Part shown: piece after piece, positions 1-9,024 of the stretch
Layout: each line of letters begins with the position of its first letter
How positions within the stretch are numbered: position 1 is the stretch's first letter
Assembly (NCBI GenBank): GCA_015055615.1
Contig: SVHT01000004.1
Coordinates: 1 to 64,000 of the forward strand
Source: Clostridiales bacterium
GTDB lineage: Bacteria; Bacillota; Clostridia; Christensenellales; Borkfalkiaceae
DNA length: 64,000 nucleotides
Direction of reading: 5' to 3'
Notes under the pieces: model-generated
The model's database searches: none
Seen by the model: the letters and a program-made list of their open reading frames with translations, nothing else
Told to the model about the DNA's origin: nothing
Translations under genes and position numbers: made by a program

Positions 1-124
1 GCAACTGAACCCGAAATCACACGGAAATCTTCCTTTTTAATTTCTATAACAGGCTGAATATATTATTGTCTCACATTCCCTCTTTTTATCACTTAAAATA
101 GTGGTGAAATCGAACCTATAAGAC

Positions 125-165
125 GCACCTGAACGCCTTATTTTAAAGGCGTTCAGGACTGTGCG
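125..165. other. Inverted repeat (hairpin) of unknown role
   Basis: A 12-bp perfect stem (128-139 with 146-157, 6-base loop) is extended by an outer CGCAC/GTGCG pairing. No T-run follows on either strand, so it is not a standard terminator. The rest of 1-260 shows nothing recognisable: no gene, RNA gene or mobile-element end. Confidence 0.4.
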
Positions 166-260
166 ACAACCCTTTTTCCACCCGATTTTTATTTATTTTT
201 CAGTGTTTAGCCCCCCCAATTTTTCACTTTAACCCGTACAAGGACGCAAATTCTTAAAGT

Positions 261-301
261 AAATCGCTGTAAGCCTTTATTTTCAAAGCTTACAGCGATT
301 T
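261..301 (-). terminator. Hairpin downstream of the glycosidase-like gene
   Basis: A 14-bp perfect stem (261-274 with 288-301) with a 13-base loop lies 28 bases past the stop of the minus-strand gene at 330-2333. Only a weak U tract follows on the minus strand, so termination is likely but not certain. Confidence 0.45.
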
Positions 302-329
302 CCAGTTCCCATCAAAAAGAATCATCCAA

Positions 330-2333
330 TTATACAAGCAGCAACGTTTGTGATGTCAAATGCTCATTCCTTGTTTTTATAATAAGCTTATGTCCTTGAC
401 GCTCGTACTTTACGTAACGTCTCCCTCCGCTTTTACGGTTAATTGCATATATTTGAGTGAACTTCACATTCTGCAATTCAAGTTCCGTCGCTTCAAAATC
501 CTCTTCCGTACTATTTATAATGATCAACACTTTTTTATTGTGCTGTTTATATAAATACACATACACGCCTGCATGATTCGTAAGGACGAGTTCTACACCG
601 CTCTTCCGCAAAAACGTTTTCAAAAGCGTCGTTCGCAGGTCGTGATACTGCTCGAAATACATACCGTTGATGACGTACGGAATCACGAAATAATTTCCAC
701 CATCCATATCGCCTACGCCGATCTTATTATCCAAATAATCGTACACAAACGACTGCGCGCCGCTTTCATCTTTATACGAAATTTTAACGTAGTCGCCTGC
801 TTTCCCAAACGCCGTCACTCGATAGCCTTTCTTGTCATTAATCAATATACCGTCTTTGACCTGTTCATAGCTATGTACGTTATGTTCGCCTATATAGGTT
901 TCATACTTGGTTGCTCCAATCAAGAAACCAAGTCCTCGATCGATAAGAATCCGCACTGCGCCGCCGTCCACAATAACAAAATTATTTTCAAACAAATCGA
1001 TAAGCTGTTCTTTTGTAAAATTATAGGTATTCCCGCCACCCAAAGCCACGATTTTATTTCTAAAACGCTTTTTTGTCGACGGTTTACAGCTTAATCCTAT
1101 TGAAGTTAAGTAAGCGTTAAAAATAGATTCGTCTGGATACAAATCGTCAAACTTATTGATTTTTGCGCTGCGTTTATACGCCGTTTTTTCATCAATAGGA
1201 AGAATGATTCCTTCCAACGTTTCATATTTTAATCCTAACATCATTACGCCGTTTAAGTAAGGTGTAATTTCTTTTACCGCTTCGCCGTAACGAAAACTCG
1301 GCACAATCCCGTTCCCCACGAAATCGTAAATATCGTAAGTCATACCTTCGATACAAAGCGGAATTGCCGATTCAAGCTGAAATTGTAAAAATCTTGCGTC
1401 TTTCGTAAATGTACTAAACGAGCCGTTTTCAAGCTCGGGATAAACGACTGTGTTTTTAGGCAACAGCGCGCGACAATGGAAAGACCCGCGGTTAAATTCC
1501 ACGTAATATCTCTTTGCGGAATATTCATCGTAGCACGGCAAATGCAATCTGTTAATCATAGGCCCGCCTGCGGCAAGCCCTTTATGCAACCTATGCCAAT
1601 CTCTACCCTCTAAGGCGTGTTTTTCGTGCATAGAGGACATCAACCCTACTTTCGTTCCAAGACCAAGTTCTGCAACCGCTTGACCAATATCCTCGGCAAG
1701 ATTTGCCATACATTCTCTATTTACGTCGAGCCAAGCCTTCTTCACCCGTTTTTCAGGTTGTTTGCGGAACAACCTGTCCGTAAATTCTTCACGAGTATAT
1801 TTTGTTCCCAAACGCTCGTTATATTTTTGCATATGCAAATGGCAAAAACATCCGCCAAATTTTAAATCGCCGTGATTATGCAAACGGAAATCGTCTTCGA
1901 CCCAAACGGTATCGGGATCAAGCTCTTTAATAATATATTGATAAAATTCAAAGAAATATTTTTTCCAGTTTTCACACAGCGGACAAGCGACCATCTCGCA
2001 CCTGCCCCCATCGTAATCCACCTGCGTGGTAAAATTTTGTCCCTTTTTCAAAGGTCTGCAACGGTCAAGGTGTCCAATCTCAATCCAAGGATTTAAGCTA
2101 ACTGTAATTCCCTTTTCCACCAAAGCTTCTTTTGCTTTTTTCATCGTTTCGAGCCACGGCTTTGCTTCCTCAATCGTCATATGTCCAACGTTGTACTCTT
2201 CCGCATTTATGAAAAGCATCACATTTTTGAAGCCATATTTCACGCAATAATCCACAACCTCGGCAATACGTTCATCTTCATAATGCTTCGGCGGAAATTG
2301 TATCCTCAAACAATGCAAAAATTTTTTACGCAT
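330..2333 (-). CDS. Putative TIM-barrel glycoside hydrolase-like protein
   Basis: 667 aa. The N-terminal ~350 residues alternate helices and strands in the manner of a TIM barrel, with acidic clusters at strand ends (WVEDDFRLHNHGD near residue 145, YDEYSAKRYYVEF near 270). The C-terminal ~300 residues look like the accessory beta domains that follow the barrel in GH42-like and related enzymes. There is no signal peptide, so it is cytoplasmic. I do not recognise a specific family and would not name a substrate. An AAGGGG ribosome site precedes the ATG. The start overlaps the 3' end of the upstream YgjV-like gene by 8 bases (ATGCGTAA), so the two are probably translationally coupled. Family assignment is inference from fold-like pattern only. 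Confidence 0.5.
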   Translation of the reverse strand: MRKKFLHCLRIQFPPKHYEDERIAEVVDYCVKYGFKNVMLFINAEEYNVGHMTIEEAKPWLETMKKAKEALVEKGITVSLNPWIEIGHLDRCRPLKKGQNFTTQVDYDGGRCEMVACPLCENWKKYFFEFYQYIIKELDPDTVWVEDDFRLHNHGDLKFGGCFCHLHMQKYNERLGTKYTREEFTDRLFRKQPEKRVKKAWLDVNRECMANLAEDIGQAVAELGLGTKVGLMSSMHEKHALEGRDWHRLHKGLAAGGPMINRLHLPCYDEYSAKRYYVEFNRGSFHCRALLPKNTVVYPELENGSFSTFTKDARFLQFQLESAIPLCIEGMTYDIYDFVGNGIVPSFRYGEAVKEITPYLNGVMMLGLKYETLEGIILPIDEKTAYKRSAKINKFDDLYPDESIFNAYLTSIGLSCKPSTKKRFRNKIVALGGGNTYNFTKEQLIDLFENNFVIVDGGAVRILIDRGLGFLIGATKYETYIGEHNVHSYEQVKDGILINDKKGYRVTAFGKAGDYVKISYKDESGAQSFVYDYLDNKIGVGDMDGGNYFVIPYVINGMYFEQYHDLRTTLLKTFLRKSGVELVLTNHAGVYVYLYKQHNKKVLIIINSTEEDFEATELELQNVKFTQIYAINRKSGGRRYVKYERQGHKLIIKTRNEHLTSQTLLLV

Positions 2334-2880
2334 TTTGATCCCCTTTTTTCATCTTTTCTCTATCCAATCGCAAATAACCAACTAAAATAGAACCCAAGCT
2401 AATAACCTCGCAAAAAATCGCCCCTATTGACAGGGAAATTAAATTGTACACAAGCCATGACGGAGAGCTTACCAACCCCAATAACCGAGTAACTTTTGGG
2501 GTTCGGCTGCGAAAAGCAAAGGTTGTCGCTGTCATACCAATCAAAGGCAAACTTTCAATCATTGCGTTCCAAATGTCAAATTGTTTATTAAAGACGGTAA
2601 AAGTCAAAATATACGACGCTACATAGATGGCAATAAACCCGATAAGCCACAAAACGTGCTCTGTTTTCAGCTTGTCTTTATACAAAAAAACAATCGCCCG
2701 GATAACGCCAATCGCGTTTAACAAGCCACCCATATACGCGTTTAACATAAAAAAATGCACAGTAAATAGAACCGATCCCAACAACTGCAAAGCAATAATT
2801 CCTCTTTGCTGTTTTTGTTGATACGAGCAAATATTAAACACCATGGCAACAATGCCAATTATCTGCGCAACAACCTTCAC
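2326..2880 (-). CDS. YgjV family inner-membrane protein
   Basis: 184 aa from the GTG at 2880. An AGGAGG lies 10 bases upstream of this GTG. An in-frame ATG at 2934 overlaps the promoter -10 box (2921-2926), so the longer start is not usable. About six hydrophobic segments run through the whole length (for example VAQIIGIVAMVFNICSY and GLVSSPSWLVYNLI). The early NICSYQQKQ and the late WLVYN-SIGAI patterns are those of the YgjV family (Imp-YgjV). The family has no firmly established role; distant likeness to PnuC/MtN3 sugar-type carriers suggests transport. It is the first gene of a two-gene unit with the glycosidase-like gene. Confidence 0.75.
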   Translation of the reverse strand: MKVVAQIIGIVAMVFNICSYQQKQQRGIIALQLLGSVLFTVHFFMLNAYMGGLLNAIGVIRAIVFLYKDKLKTEHVLWLIGFIAIYVASYILTFTVFNKQFDIWNAMIESLPLIGMTATTFAFRSRTPKVTRLLGLVSSPSWLVYNLISLSIGAIFCEVISLGSILVGYLRLDREKMKKGDQNA

Positions 2881-2920
2881 AAATTGCTTGCCTCCTACCA
2901 AGATAAATATATTTTTAAAT

Positions 2921-2948
2921 ATTATACCATACATTTAAACATTTTCAA
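2921..2948 (-). promoter_or_regulatory. Promoter of the ygjV-like operon
   Basis: Minus-strand TTGAAA (2943-2948), 16-base spacer, TATAAT (2921-2926). The predicted start near 2914 gives a ~34-base 5' UTR before the GTG at 2880. Confidence 0.75.
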
Positions 2949-3065
2949 TATGGTTTTTTTACTTTTTTATAAATTGCAGCCACACTTGAAAGGTGTCAAT
3001 TTTTTTAGACAGCTAGACCACTGCCACCTTTTTTGCTTAGTATAAGCAATTTATATAGATAGGAA

Positions 3066-3100
3066 AAATCGACAAATCTCTTGTCGAAATTTGTCGATTT
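3066..3100 (-). terminator. Intrinsic terminator after tRNA-Leu
   Basis: A 12-bp perfect stem (3066-3077 with 3089-3100) with an 11-base loop is followed on the minus strand by a T-run. It lies directly after the CCA end of tRNA-Leu. Confidence 0.8.
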
Positions 3101-3102
3101 AC

Positions 3103-3187
3103 TGGTGCGGATGAAGGGACTTGAACCCATACGGAGTTACCCACAGGAACCTGAAACCTGCGCGTCTGCCAATTTCGCCACATCCGC
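3103..3187 (-). tRNA. tRNA-Leu (anticodon CAG)
   Basis: 85 nt with encoded CCA (3103-3105). The acceptor arms GCGGATG/CATCCGC pair perfectly, the T arm carries GGTTCAAGTCC and a long variable arm is present, as in class II tRNAs. The anticodon loop is TTCAGGT, anticodon CAG, reading CUG. It starts 18 bases after the peptidase E stop with no room for its own promoter, so it is probably processed from the same transcript. The loop-closing pair of the anticodon stem appears to be U-U. Confidence 0.93.
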
Positions 3188-3205
3188 GTATCTTGGAAAA
3201 TTACG

Positions 3206-3907
3206 TCAAAGTAACGCAATTTCCTTCTTTTGTATTGCTCCGTTCACTTGCTCTATCCACCAGGCTTTTCCGCCGCTCGATACGCTTCCAACGATTTCGC
3301 CGTCCTCTATAACAAGCGCGGCGTCGTCTTCGATCCCGTAAGCACAGCCCAAATTATAACACACTATTTTGTCAAAGTCAAGCATTCTCGCATTATAATG
3401 GGGAGAAATTTTGCCCTTTATCCAATTTAAACCCTCGAACATTGCGTACTTATCCCCCTCCCCAAGCGCCGCCGTCGAATCGGTATAAATGTCCGAAAAC
3501 CAACAGATTGCGCCCGCCGAGAGTCCCGCAATAATCACGCCCCGTTCGTATGCCTCTTTAATAAGGGGCAACAAACCGGACTGTTTCCAATGCTCTATCA
3601 TAAACACGGTGTCGCCGCCGCCGACGTATATCATATCCGCCTTTTCAAATTTGGCGCGCATTTTTTCCATATCCGGCTCTTTAAACACCGTCAAAGCAAC
3701 GTCCGTTTTGATGTTAAATACCCCCGTATACACCTTGTGAAAGGTATTGTAATAGGGCATATAATCATGGCTGGCGGTGGGGATAAACAGCGCGTTTGCT
3801 CTGTTCTCCCCTGCGTGCTCTTTCGCAAGCTTTGCGATATATTCGTCGATTTTCATCGTCGTTCTTTCACGGAGTTCTCCCCCACCGATAGCTATGATTT
3901 TTTTCAT
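3206..3907 (-). CDS. pepE: Peptidase E-like serine dipeptidase (family S51)
   Basis: 233 aa, the usual length for peptidase E, which cleaves dipeptides with N-terminal aspartate in the cytoplasm. Visible marks are the N-terminal IIAIGGGE strand-turn, YVGGGDT near residue 95 and GLSAGAICW near residue 130, where the serine of GxSAGA is the family nucleophile. A later SPHYNAR carries the expected histidine region. The start is the ATG at 3907, 27 bases after the upstream stop. It is followed on the same strand by tRNA-Leu and probably cotranscribed with it. Peptide specificity inside S51 cannot be told from sequence. Confidence 0.85.
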   Translation of the reverse strand: MKKIIAIGGGELRERTTMKIDEYIAKLAKEHAGENRANALFIPTASHDYMPYYNTFHKVYTGVFNIKTDVALTVFKEPDMEKMRAKFEKADMIYVGGGDTVFMIEHWKQSGLLPLIKEAYERGVIIAGLSAGAICWFSDIYTDSTAALGEGDKYAMFEGLNWIKGKISPHYNARMLDFDKIVCYNLGCAYGIEDDAALVIEDGEIVGSVSSGGKAWWIEQVNGAIQKKEIALL

Positions 3908-3934
3908 TTTTTTAGTCCTTTTACCGCTTTGCGC

Positions 3935-4411
3935 TTACGCGTTGATGATTTTATCGATTTTTGCAATCGTGGAATTCAAGCTGTCAATCGCCGCCTTTAA
4001 ACTTGTCTCCAATTCCTCGTCGGGCAAATATCCTTGCTCGGAATCCTTTGCAAGCGACGTCGCCAAGCCGTCTAAACCGCTGGCAATGCCATCGAAAACA
4101 ATGTCGCGTTTATTTTCTACGATTTGATAGGAAAGCCAAGCCGCATTCGATACCAACGCGCTGAGTCTATGCAATCTCGTTGCGCCCAAAAGCTTTTGCG
4201 CGTTATCGCCCATTGCAAGAGATTCTTCGGCATATTTTTTCGCTTTCATACATGCCTTTTTAACGCTTATCGGGCGCATTTGACGTTTGGTACGACGATT
4301 CAAAAAGCCCATCGCTACAAGAGCAACCAAAATGATTCCCCCGCAAACGCCGTAAGCCAACAATAATTTTGCCGTATTATCCGAAACCGCTAACAAATAT
4401 GCGCTCATCAT
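3935..4411 (-). CDS. Small membrane-anchored protein, unknown
   Basis: 158 aa. One N-terminal transmembrane helix (about residues 15-38, LLLAYGVCGGIILVALVAMGF) is followed by a basic stretch (NRRTKRQ) and a soluble, mostly helical domain predicted to face the cytoplasm. I do not recognise a family. The ATG overlaps the stop of mscS by 4 bases (ATGA), with an AGGAGG 7 bases upstream inside mscS, so the two are translationally coupled. The coupling suggests a role alongside the channel, but that is inference. Confidence 0.7.
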   Translation of the reverse strand: MMSAYLLAVSDNTAKLLLAYGVCGGIILVALVAMGFLNRRTKRQMRPISVKKACMKAKKYAEESLAMGDNAQKLLGATRLHRLSALVSNAAWLSYQIVENKRDIVFDGIASGLDGLATSLAKDSEQGYLPDEELETSLKAAIDSLNSTIAKIDKIINA

Positions 4412-5274
4412 GCTTGCACCTCCTCGTCTACCTTACGTACGTGTACGTCCAACTGATTGAACGGAATTTCAATGCCGTTTTCATCAAGTAACTTCAAAAG
4501 CCCTTCCAAGAGGTCAAAACGCACGTTCCAATAATCGGCTGCGTCTACCCATACGCGAAGAGTGAAATCGAGCGAGCTTGCACCCCATTCCGTCAAGCGG
4601 AAGAAGTGCGCGGGTTCTTTTTTGACGCGTTCGTCCTTGGCAACGTATTCGTTAACGAGCTCTTTTACCTTATCCACGTCCGTACCGTATGCAACCGAAA
4701 CAGCAATATCCAAACGGCGCGCGGGCATTTTGCTGTAATTGATAATCGTCGAACCAAACACCGTATTGTTGGGGATAACGACCGTCAAATTGTCAGGCGT
4801 AACCAATTTTACGCTGAACAGCTTGATTTCCTTTACCGTACCGCTCGTCCCATTGATATCCACGAAATCTCCCGCCTGAAAAGGCTTTGTGAAGATAAGC
4901 AAAATGCCGTTTGCCAAGCTGGCAAGCGTGTTCTGCAAGCCCAAAGCAATGGCGAGCATAATGGACGAAAGCGACGCGATAATCCCCGTCGTCGAAAAGC
5001 CGAGCGATGAGATGAAGACGACGATGAGTATCAAATACGCAATCAACGCCACGATGGAAGTGATGAACGATGCCGCCGAATTGTCGATTTTTCTGCTCTT
5101 CGTCGAGTTCTTTTTCACCAACTTCTTGATGATGGAAACGATGAGCAAACCAAGTACGAAAACAACCAACGCTTTCGCAATTACAAGCCCATAACCGCCC
5201 AGAAAGCCTTTTGCCCATGATTTGATCTGTTTCCAGAACGTACCAAGGGACCCTGCCATAAGCAAGTTTGTCAT
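4408..5274 (-). CDS. mscS: Small-conductance mechanosensitive channel (MscS family)
   Basis: 288 aa, the E. coli MscS size. Three N-terminal transmembrane helices (about 25-50, 70-95, 100-125) are followed by the pore-lining stretch rich in Gly/Ala (SLSSIMLAIALGLQNTLASLANGI). The beta domain comes next (TKPFQAGDFVDINGTSGTVKEI, the typical MscS signature), then the cytoplasmic alpha/beta vestibule. It releases ions when membrane tension rises after osmotic downshift. It heads a coupled pair with the 158-aa membrane protein and sits downstream of rpiB. Confidence 0.92.
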   Translation of the reverse strand: MTNLLMAGSLGTFWKQIKSWAKGFLGGYGLVIAKALVVFVLGLLIVSIIKKLVKKNSTKSRKIDNSAASFITSIVALIAYLILIVVFISSLGFSTTGIIASLSSIMLAIALGLQNTLASLANGILLIFTKPFQAGDFVDINGTSGTVKEIKLFSVKLVTPDNLTVVIPNNTVFGSTIINYSKMPARRLDIAVSVAYGTDVDKVKELVNEYVAKDERVKKEPAHFFRLTEWGASSLDFTLRVWVDAADYWNVRFDLLEGLLKLLDENGIEIPFNQLDVHVRKVDEEVQA

Positions 5275-5306
5275 AGTTTTTTGTCTCCTTATATATTATT
5301 ATTTTC

Positions 5307-5759
5307 TTATTTGCTATATTTTTCTTCGATGGCTTTGATTTTTGCCAAACGACGGTCGTGACGTTCGCCACCCTCGTATTCGGTTTTCAAGAACACGTCT
5401 ACCATTTCCTGCATCATGCCCTCGCCTACCACCTTTTCGCCAAATGCGAGCATATTGGCGTCGTTATGCAAACGAGTAAATTTTGCGCAATACCAATCGT
5501 GACAATGCGCGCAACGTACCCCGGGGACCTTGTTCGCCACAATCGAAACGCCAATCCCCGACGAGCATACCACGATACCGCGTTCGCTTTCGCCGCTCGC
5601 TACCGATTCCGCCGCCAAAAGGGCAAAATCGGGATAGTCGCACGAATCTTTCGTATAAGTGCCGAAATCTTTTACTTCGTGACCGTTCTTTTGAAGATAT
5701 GCAATCAAAGCGTTTTTGAGATTGAGTCCGCCGTGATCGCAAGCTACTGCAATTTTCAT
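5307..5759 (-). CDS. rpiB: Ribose-5-phosphate isomerase B
   Basis: 150 aa. It interconverts ribose 5-phosphate and ribulose 5-phosphate (pentose phosphate pathway). Seen: ACDHGG at the N-terminus (substrate-binding Asp/His), GIVVCSSGIGVSIVANK near residue 60 with the catalytic cysteine, and NDANMLAFGEKV near residue 100. Length and motifs match RpiB. The position directly after the LMW phosphatase and Sua5 genes matches the ywlC-ywlE-rpiB cluster of B. subtilis. A role as allose or galactose-phosphate isomerase is possible for the LacAB/RpiB family, but the context favours RpiB. Confidence 0.93.
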   Translation of the reverse strand: MKIAVACDHGGLNLKNALIAYLQKNGHEVKDFGTYTKDSCDYPDFALLAAESVASGESERGIVVCSSGIGVSIVANKVPGVRCAHCHDWYCAKFTRLHNDANMLAFGEKVVGEGMMQEMVDVFLKTEYEGGERHDRRLAKIKAIEEKYSK

Positions 5760-5771
5760 ACTTTCTTCTCC

Positions 5772-6401
5772 TTAAAAAATTGATAGTTGTTTATTATCGC
5801 CGTCCGCTTTTGGCTGAGTCGGCGTTGTTTTCGTTTTTTTCGGGGCTTTTTTCGTATCGGTTTTCTTCGCCTTTTTGGGCGCGCGGGGTTTCGTTTCCCA
5901 AGCGTTTTCCGTTAAACGGAGCTTTTCACTCAACCGCGCCATGCCCGCAGACAACAAGCCGTATACGTACCGATAGCAATCGATATCCTTGCCGTACGGA
6001 TCGAGAATTTCATACCCCGTAATTTCCGCAAAGGAATACACGTTATTTTCGACGTCGTCCAAGGGCATACCCGCCTTTTTGAGGGCGTTCCAACGCATAT
6101 CCATAAGGTATTCGCGCTGGCGTTCGGTCATACACACCACGGCAAACGCGTCCACGAGCGTTTTGTTGGTGAGTTTCGTCGAAGAAAAGCTTTCGCAAGC
6201 AATGCCGTTTTCCTGCAACACTTGCGCCGATTTGGGGTTGATTGTATCCCCCTTTTTCGCCGCTATGCCCGCAGAACGCACGTCAAAGCCCTTTAATTTT
6301 ACGTCCTTTAAGTATTTCGTCAAGAGGAGCTGCGCCATTGGAGAACGGCACGTATTTCCCGTGCAAACGAATACGATTTTTTTCTTCTTTCGTGCCGTCA
6401 T
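5772..6401 (-). CDS. Low-molecular-weight protein arginine/tyrosine phosphatase (YwlE type)
   Basis: 209 aa. The N-terminus holds the P-loop VCTGNTCRSPM (CX5R). The Thr after Asn is the residue reported to steer B. subtilis YwlE to phosphoarginine. A DPYG motif near residue 135 carries the general-acid Asp. YwlE reverses McsB arginine phosphorylation. After the ~160-residue catalytic domain there is a Lys/Pro/Thr-rich tail of about 45 residues (APKKAKK...KKAPKKTK), which normal LMW phosphatases lack; it is probably disordered and basic. Same-strand neighbours are sua5 upstream and rpiB downstream. Confidence 0.85.
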   Translation of the reverse strand: MTARKKKKIVFVCTGNTCRSPMAQLLLTKYLKDVKLKGFDVRSAGIAAKKGDTINPKSAQVLQENGIACESFSSTKLTNKTLVDAFAVVCMTERQREYLMDMRWNALKKAGMPLDDVENNVYSFAEITGYEILDPYGKDIDCYRYVYGLLSAGMARLSEKLRLTENAWETKPRAPKKAKKTDTKKAPKKTKTTPTQPKADGDNKQLSIF

Positions 6402-6430
6402 TTAGTACCGTCCCCCCTCGTTTTTGTTTT

Positions 6431-7438
6431 TTAGTGCTTGATATCTACGGACGTACACGCCTTACGAAGCCGATTGAGTACCCCCACCATAACGCCGTCC
6501 TTTTTCTTCGGCTCGATGGTTATCAACACGTCGCAGAGCTTTTCCGCCTCGCGCAACAGCTCGTACAGCCGTGCCGCCATTTCCCTTTCCGTCTTTCCCA
6601 AATTCAAAACGGTTACGCCTGCATTTGCAAACACCTCAGCGATTTCGTCCTCGCAGAGCACCGCCACACGCTCACCGTTGGTCTTCCGTATTGCCGTCAA
6701 GCCGTCCGTTACGTTCTCAAAAAGCAAGGTTTTGCAACGCGGAGAATAGTGCTTATACAAAACTCCTGGGCTCTTCACCTTTTCCCCTACGGTCAAGTTC
6801 GGTGCGTATTCGCCACAGTCGCCAACCACCGCCGCAATCATCTCCGCCGTGATAAGCCCCGGGCGCAAAACCACGGGAATCTCGCCCGTCACGTCGCATA
6901 CGGTACTCTCAATTCCCCCCTCGCAGACACCGCCGTCTAATATCAAGGGAATCTTTCCGTTAAAATCCTCGTATACGTGCTCCGCCGAAGTGGGCGAAAC
7001 GTGTTTGGAAAGATTTGCGCTAGGCGCTACGATAGGAATATCTACCGCGCGCAAAAACGCCTGCGCGCCCGTATGCGAGGGCACGCGCACCGCCAACGTA
7101 TCCAGTCCGCAAGACACGTATCCGCTCACTTTGTTCGTAGACGGATAGACCAAGGTCAAGGGGCCGGGCAAAAACGCTTCGCGCAATTTCTTTGCGTACG
7201 GCGGGTCGTAATCGATAATCTTGGAAAGGTCGTAGCCTGTATGCACGTGCGCAATCAGCGGATTGTCCGCAGGTCTGCCCTTTACGGCAAAAATGCGTTG
7301 CACCGCGCAATCGTCAAAGGCGTTACCGCCCAAGCCGTACACCGTTTCCGTAGGCATCGCCACCACTTCGCCGCCGAATATTAAGTTTTTCGCCTCCGCT
7401 AAGCTTTCGGGCGTTATGGTTTTGATGGTTGTTTTCAT
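6431..7438 (-). CDS. L-threonylcarbamoyladenylate synthase (Sua5 type)
   Basis: 335 aa. It makes threonylcarbamoyl-AMP from Thr, bicarbonate and ATP, the first step of t6A at position 37 of ANN-reading tRNAs. The YrdC domain (about 10-200) shows MPTETVYGLGGNA, KGRPADNPL and PSANLSKHVSPTSA. A C-terminal Sua5 domain (about 215-335, after the SPGVLYKHYSP linker) distinguishes it from short TsaC. It is 8 bases from the dnaB stop and 29 bases before the phosphatase gene, so it lies in the dnaB-sua5-phosphatase-rpiB run. Confidence 0.92.
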   Translation of the reverse strand: MKTTIKTITPESLAEAKNLIFGGEVVAMPTETVYGLGGNAFDDCAVQRIFAVKGRPADNPLIAHVHTGYDLSKIIDYDPPYAKKLREAFLPGPLTLVYPSTNKVSGYVSCGLDTLAVRVPSHTGAQAFLRAVDIPIVAPSANLSKHVSPTSAEHVYEDFNGKIPLILDGGVCEGGIESTVCDVTGEIPVVLRPGLITAEMIAAVVGDCGEYAPNLTVGEKVKSPGVLYKHYSPRCKTLLFENVTDGLTAIRKTNGERVAVLCEDEIAEVFANAGVTVLNLGKTEREMAARLYELLREAEKLCDVLITIEPKKKDGVMVGVLNRLRKACTSVDIKH

Positions 7439-7446
7439 ACCAATTA

Positions 7447-8958
7447 TTACTCAAAGGGTAACTCGTCGTCCTCTGTGTTTTTTAACTCACTCTTTCTAGG
7501 GGCGGGCGGTTCGGGATAGCCGTAATCGTCGTCGGGCGCTTCGTATTCCACGTCGTCGTCATATTGCGCGGCGGGCGTTACGCCGTACTGCGGAGGTTCG
7601 TCTTCGCGGTTCTGATCGTCCACGTCCACAAACTTCGTATATTCGCCGATAAATTTCAAGGACACTCTACCCTGTTCGCCGGCACGGTGCTTTGCCAAAA
7701 TCAATTCCGCTGCGCCTTTGACTACGTCACCATTTTCCAACTGTTCTTTGGTCGCAAACATTTCGGGACGGGAAATGAACATAACGATGTCGGCGTCTTG
7801 TTCGATTGCGCCCGATTCACGAAGGTCGGAAAGCTGGGGTTCGTTAGACGTGATACGTCTAAGCTGCGAAAGGGCAATGACGGGCACGCCCAATTCCTTT
7901 GCCATAATCTTTAAATCACGGGTAATGGACGCGACTTCCTGTTGTCTGTTTTCCGAGCCTGCCATTTTGGAATCCCCGCTGGACATAAGCTGGATATAGT
8001 CAATCATAATCAAATCGACCCCGCCCTTTGCCGTCTTTAATCTACGGCATTTAGACTGAATTTCCGCAGGCGTGACGCGGGACGAATCGTCGATATAGAT
8101 ATTGCTCTTTTTCAAGCGGTCCGCCGCAAGCATCAATTTTTTCCACTCTTTTTGCGACAGCGTACCCGAAAGCGCGTTTTTCATGCTCACGTTTGCATAC
8201 GAGCATATCAGCCTTTGCACAATTTCGCTACGGGGCATTTCGAGCGAGAACACGGCGCAGGTTTTGCCCGCGTTGATTGCCGCGTGTTCTACGATGTTCA
8301 TAGCAAGCGAGGTCTTACCCATACCGGGACGGGCAGCCAAGACAATCAGCGCGCCCGATTGCAAACCGTTGGTGATTTTATCAAAACGCTTGAACCCCGT
8401 CGGAATCCCCTTGAAGGTGTTGGGGTCGGACTGCAACTGCTCAAACTTTTGCAAAACTTCGCCGACGATATCCCCGTCGTCCATGCCCATAAGCGCAGAA
8501 CGCTCGGTCTGTTTGGAAATGTCGTAAATACACTTTTCCGCATACGCGAGCGACGCCTTATCGTCCGTGCCTTTCATGGACGTTTCGATAATCTTTCTGG
8601 ACGCGCGGATAAGCTTTCTGTTTACGCTGTCGCGCGTGACGATTTCTTGGTACGACTTATAGTTCGCCGCCGAGGGCGTAATTTGCGTCAGCTCGGTAAT
8701 ATACGCGATACCGCCCGCCTTTTCAATGCTCCCTTCCTTTTCAAGCTCGTCCGTGACGGTGACAAGGTCGACGGGTTTTCTGTCGTTATACACCCGTTTC
8801 ATTGCGCGCAAAATGTATTTGTGGCTCTCTTGATAGAAATCGTCTTCGGTCAAGCTATCCACAACGTCTGCCGCAATTTCGTTGTCGATTAAAAGACAGC
8901 CGAGCAGCGCCATTTCCGCGTCGCGGTTATAGGGCATCGTGTTCATTTCGTTTGCCAT
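7447..8958 (-). CDS. dnaB: Replicative DNA helicase DnaB (B. subtilis DnaC equivalent)
   Basis: 503 aa. The hexameric helicase unwinds DNA at the replication fork. The N-terminal DnaG-interacting domain (about 8-110, PYNRDAEMALLGCLL) precedes a RecA-like domain with Walker A AARPGMGKTS near residue 210, Walker B DLIMIDYIQLM near 315 and the SQLRR sensor region. The C-terminal ~60 residues are an acidic, Pro/Tyr-rich tail (DDDVEYEAPDDDYGYPEPP) beyond the usual domain, probably disordered. The DnaD-type primosome protein lies at 21578-23317 in this window. Confidence 0.96.
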   Translation of the reverse strand: MANEMNTMPYNRDAEMALLGCLLIDNEIAADVVDSLTEDDFYQESHKYILRAMKRVYNDRKPVDLVTVTDELEKEGSIEKAGGIAYITELTQITPSAANYKSYQEIVTRDSVNRKLIRASRKIIETSMKGTDDKASLAYAEKCIYDISKQTERSALMGMDDGDIVGEVLQKFEQLQSDPNTFKGIPTGFKRFDKITNGLQSGALIVLAARPGMGKTSLAMNIVEHAAINAGKTCAVFSLEMPRSEIVQRLICSYANVSMKNALSGTLSQKEWKKLMLAADRLKKSNIYIDDSSRVTPAEIQSKCRRLKTAKGGVDLIMIDYIQLMSSGDSKMAGSENRQQEVASITRDLKIMAKELGVPVIALSQLRRITSNEPQLSDLRESGAIEQDADIVMFISRPEMFATKEQLENGDVVKGAAELILAKHRAGEQGRVSLKFIGEYTKFVDVDDQNREDEPPQYGVTPAAQYDDDVEYEAPDDDYGYPEPPAPRKSELKNTEDDELPFE

Positions 8959-9024
8959 AATATTTCTTCCTTTGGGGCAGAGCCTTTTACGGTTTCCGTA
9001 TGCCTGCCTCGTTGTTTTTCTCTG

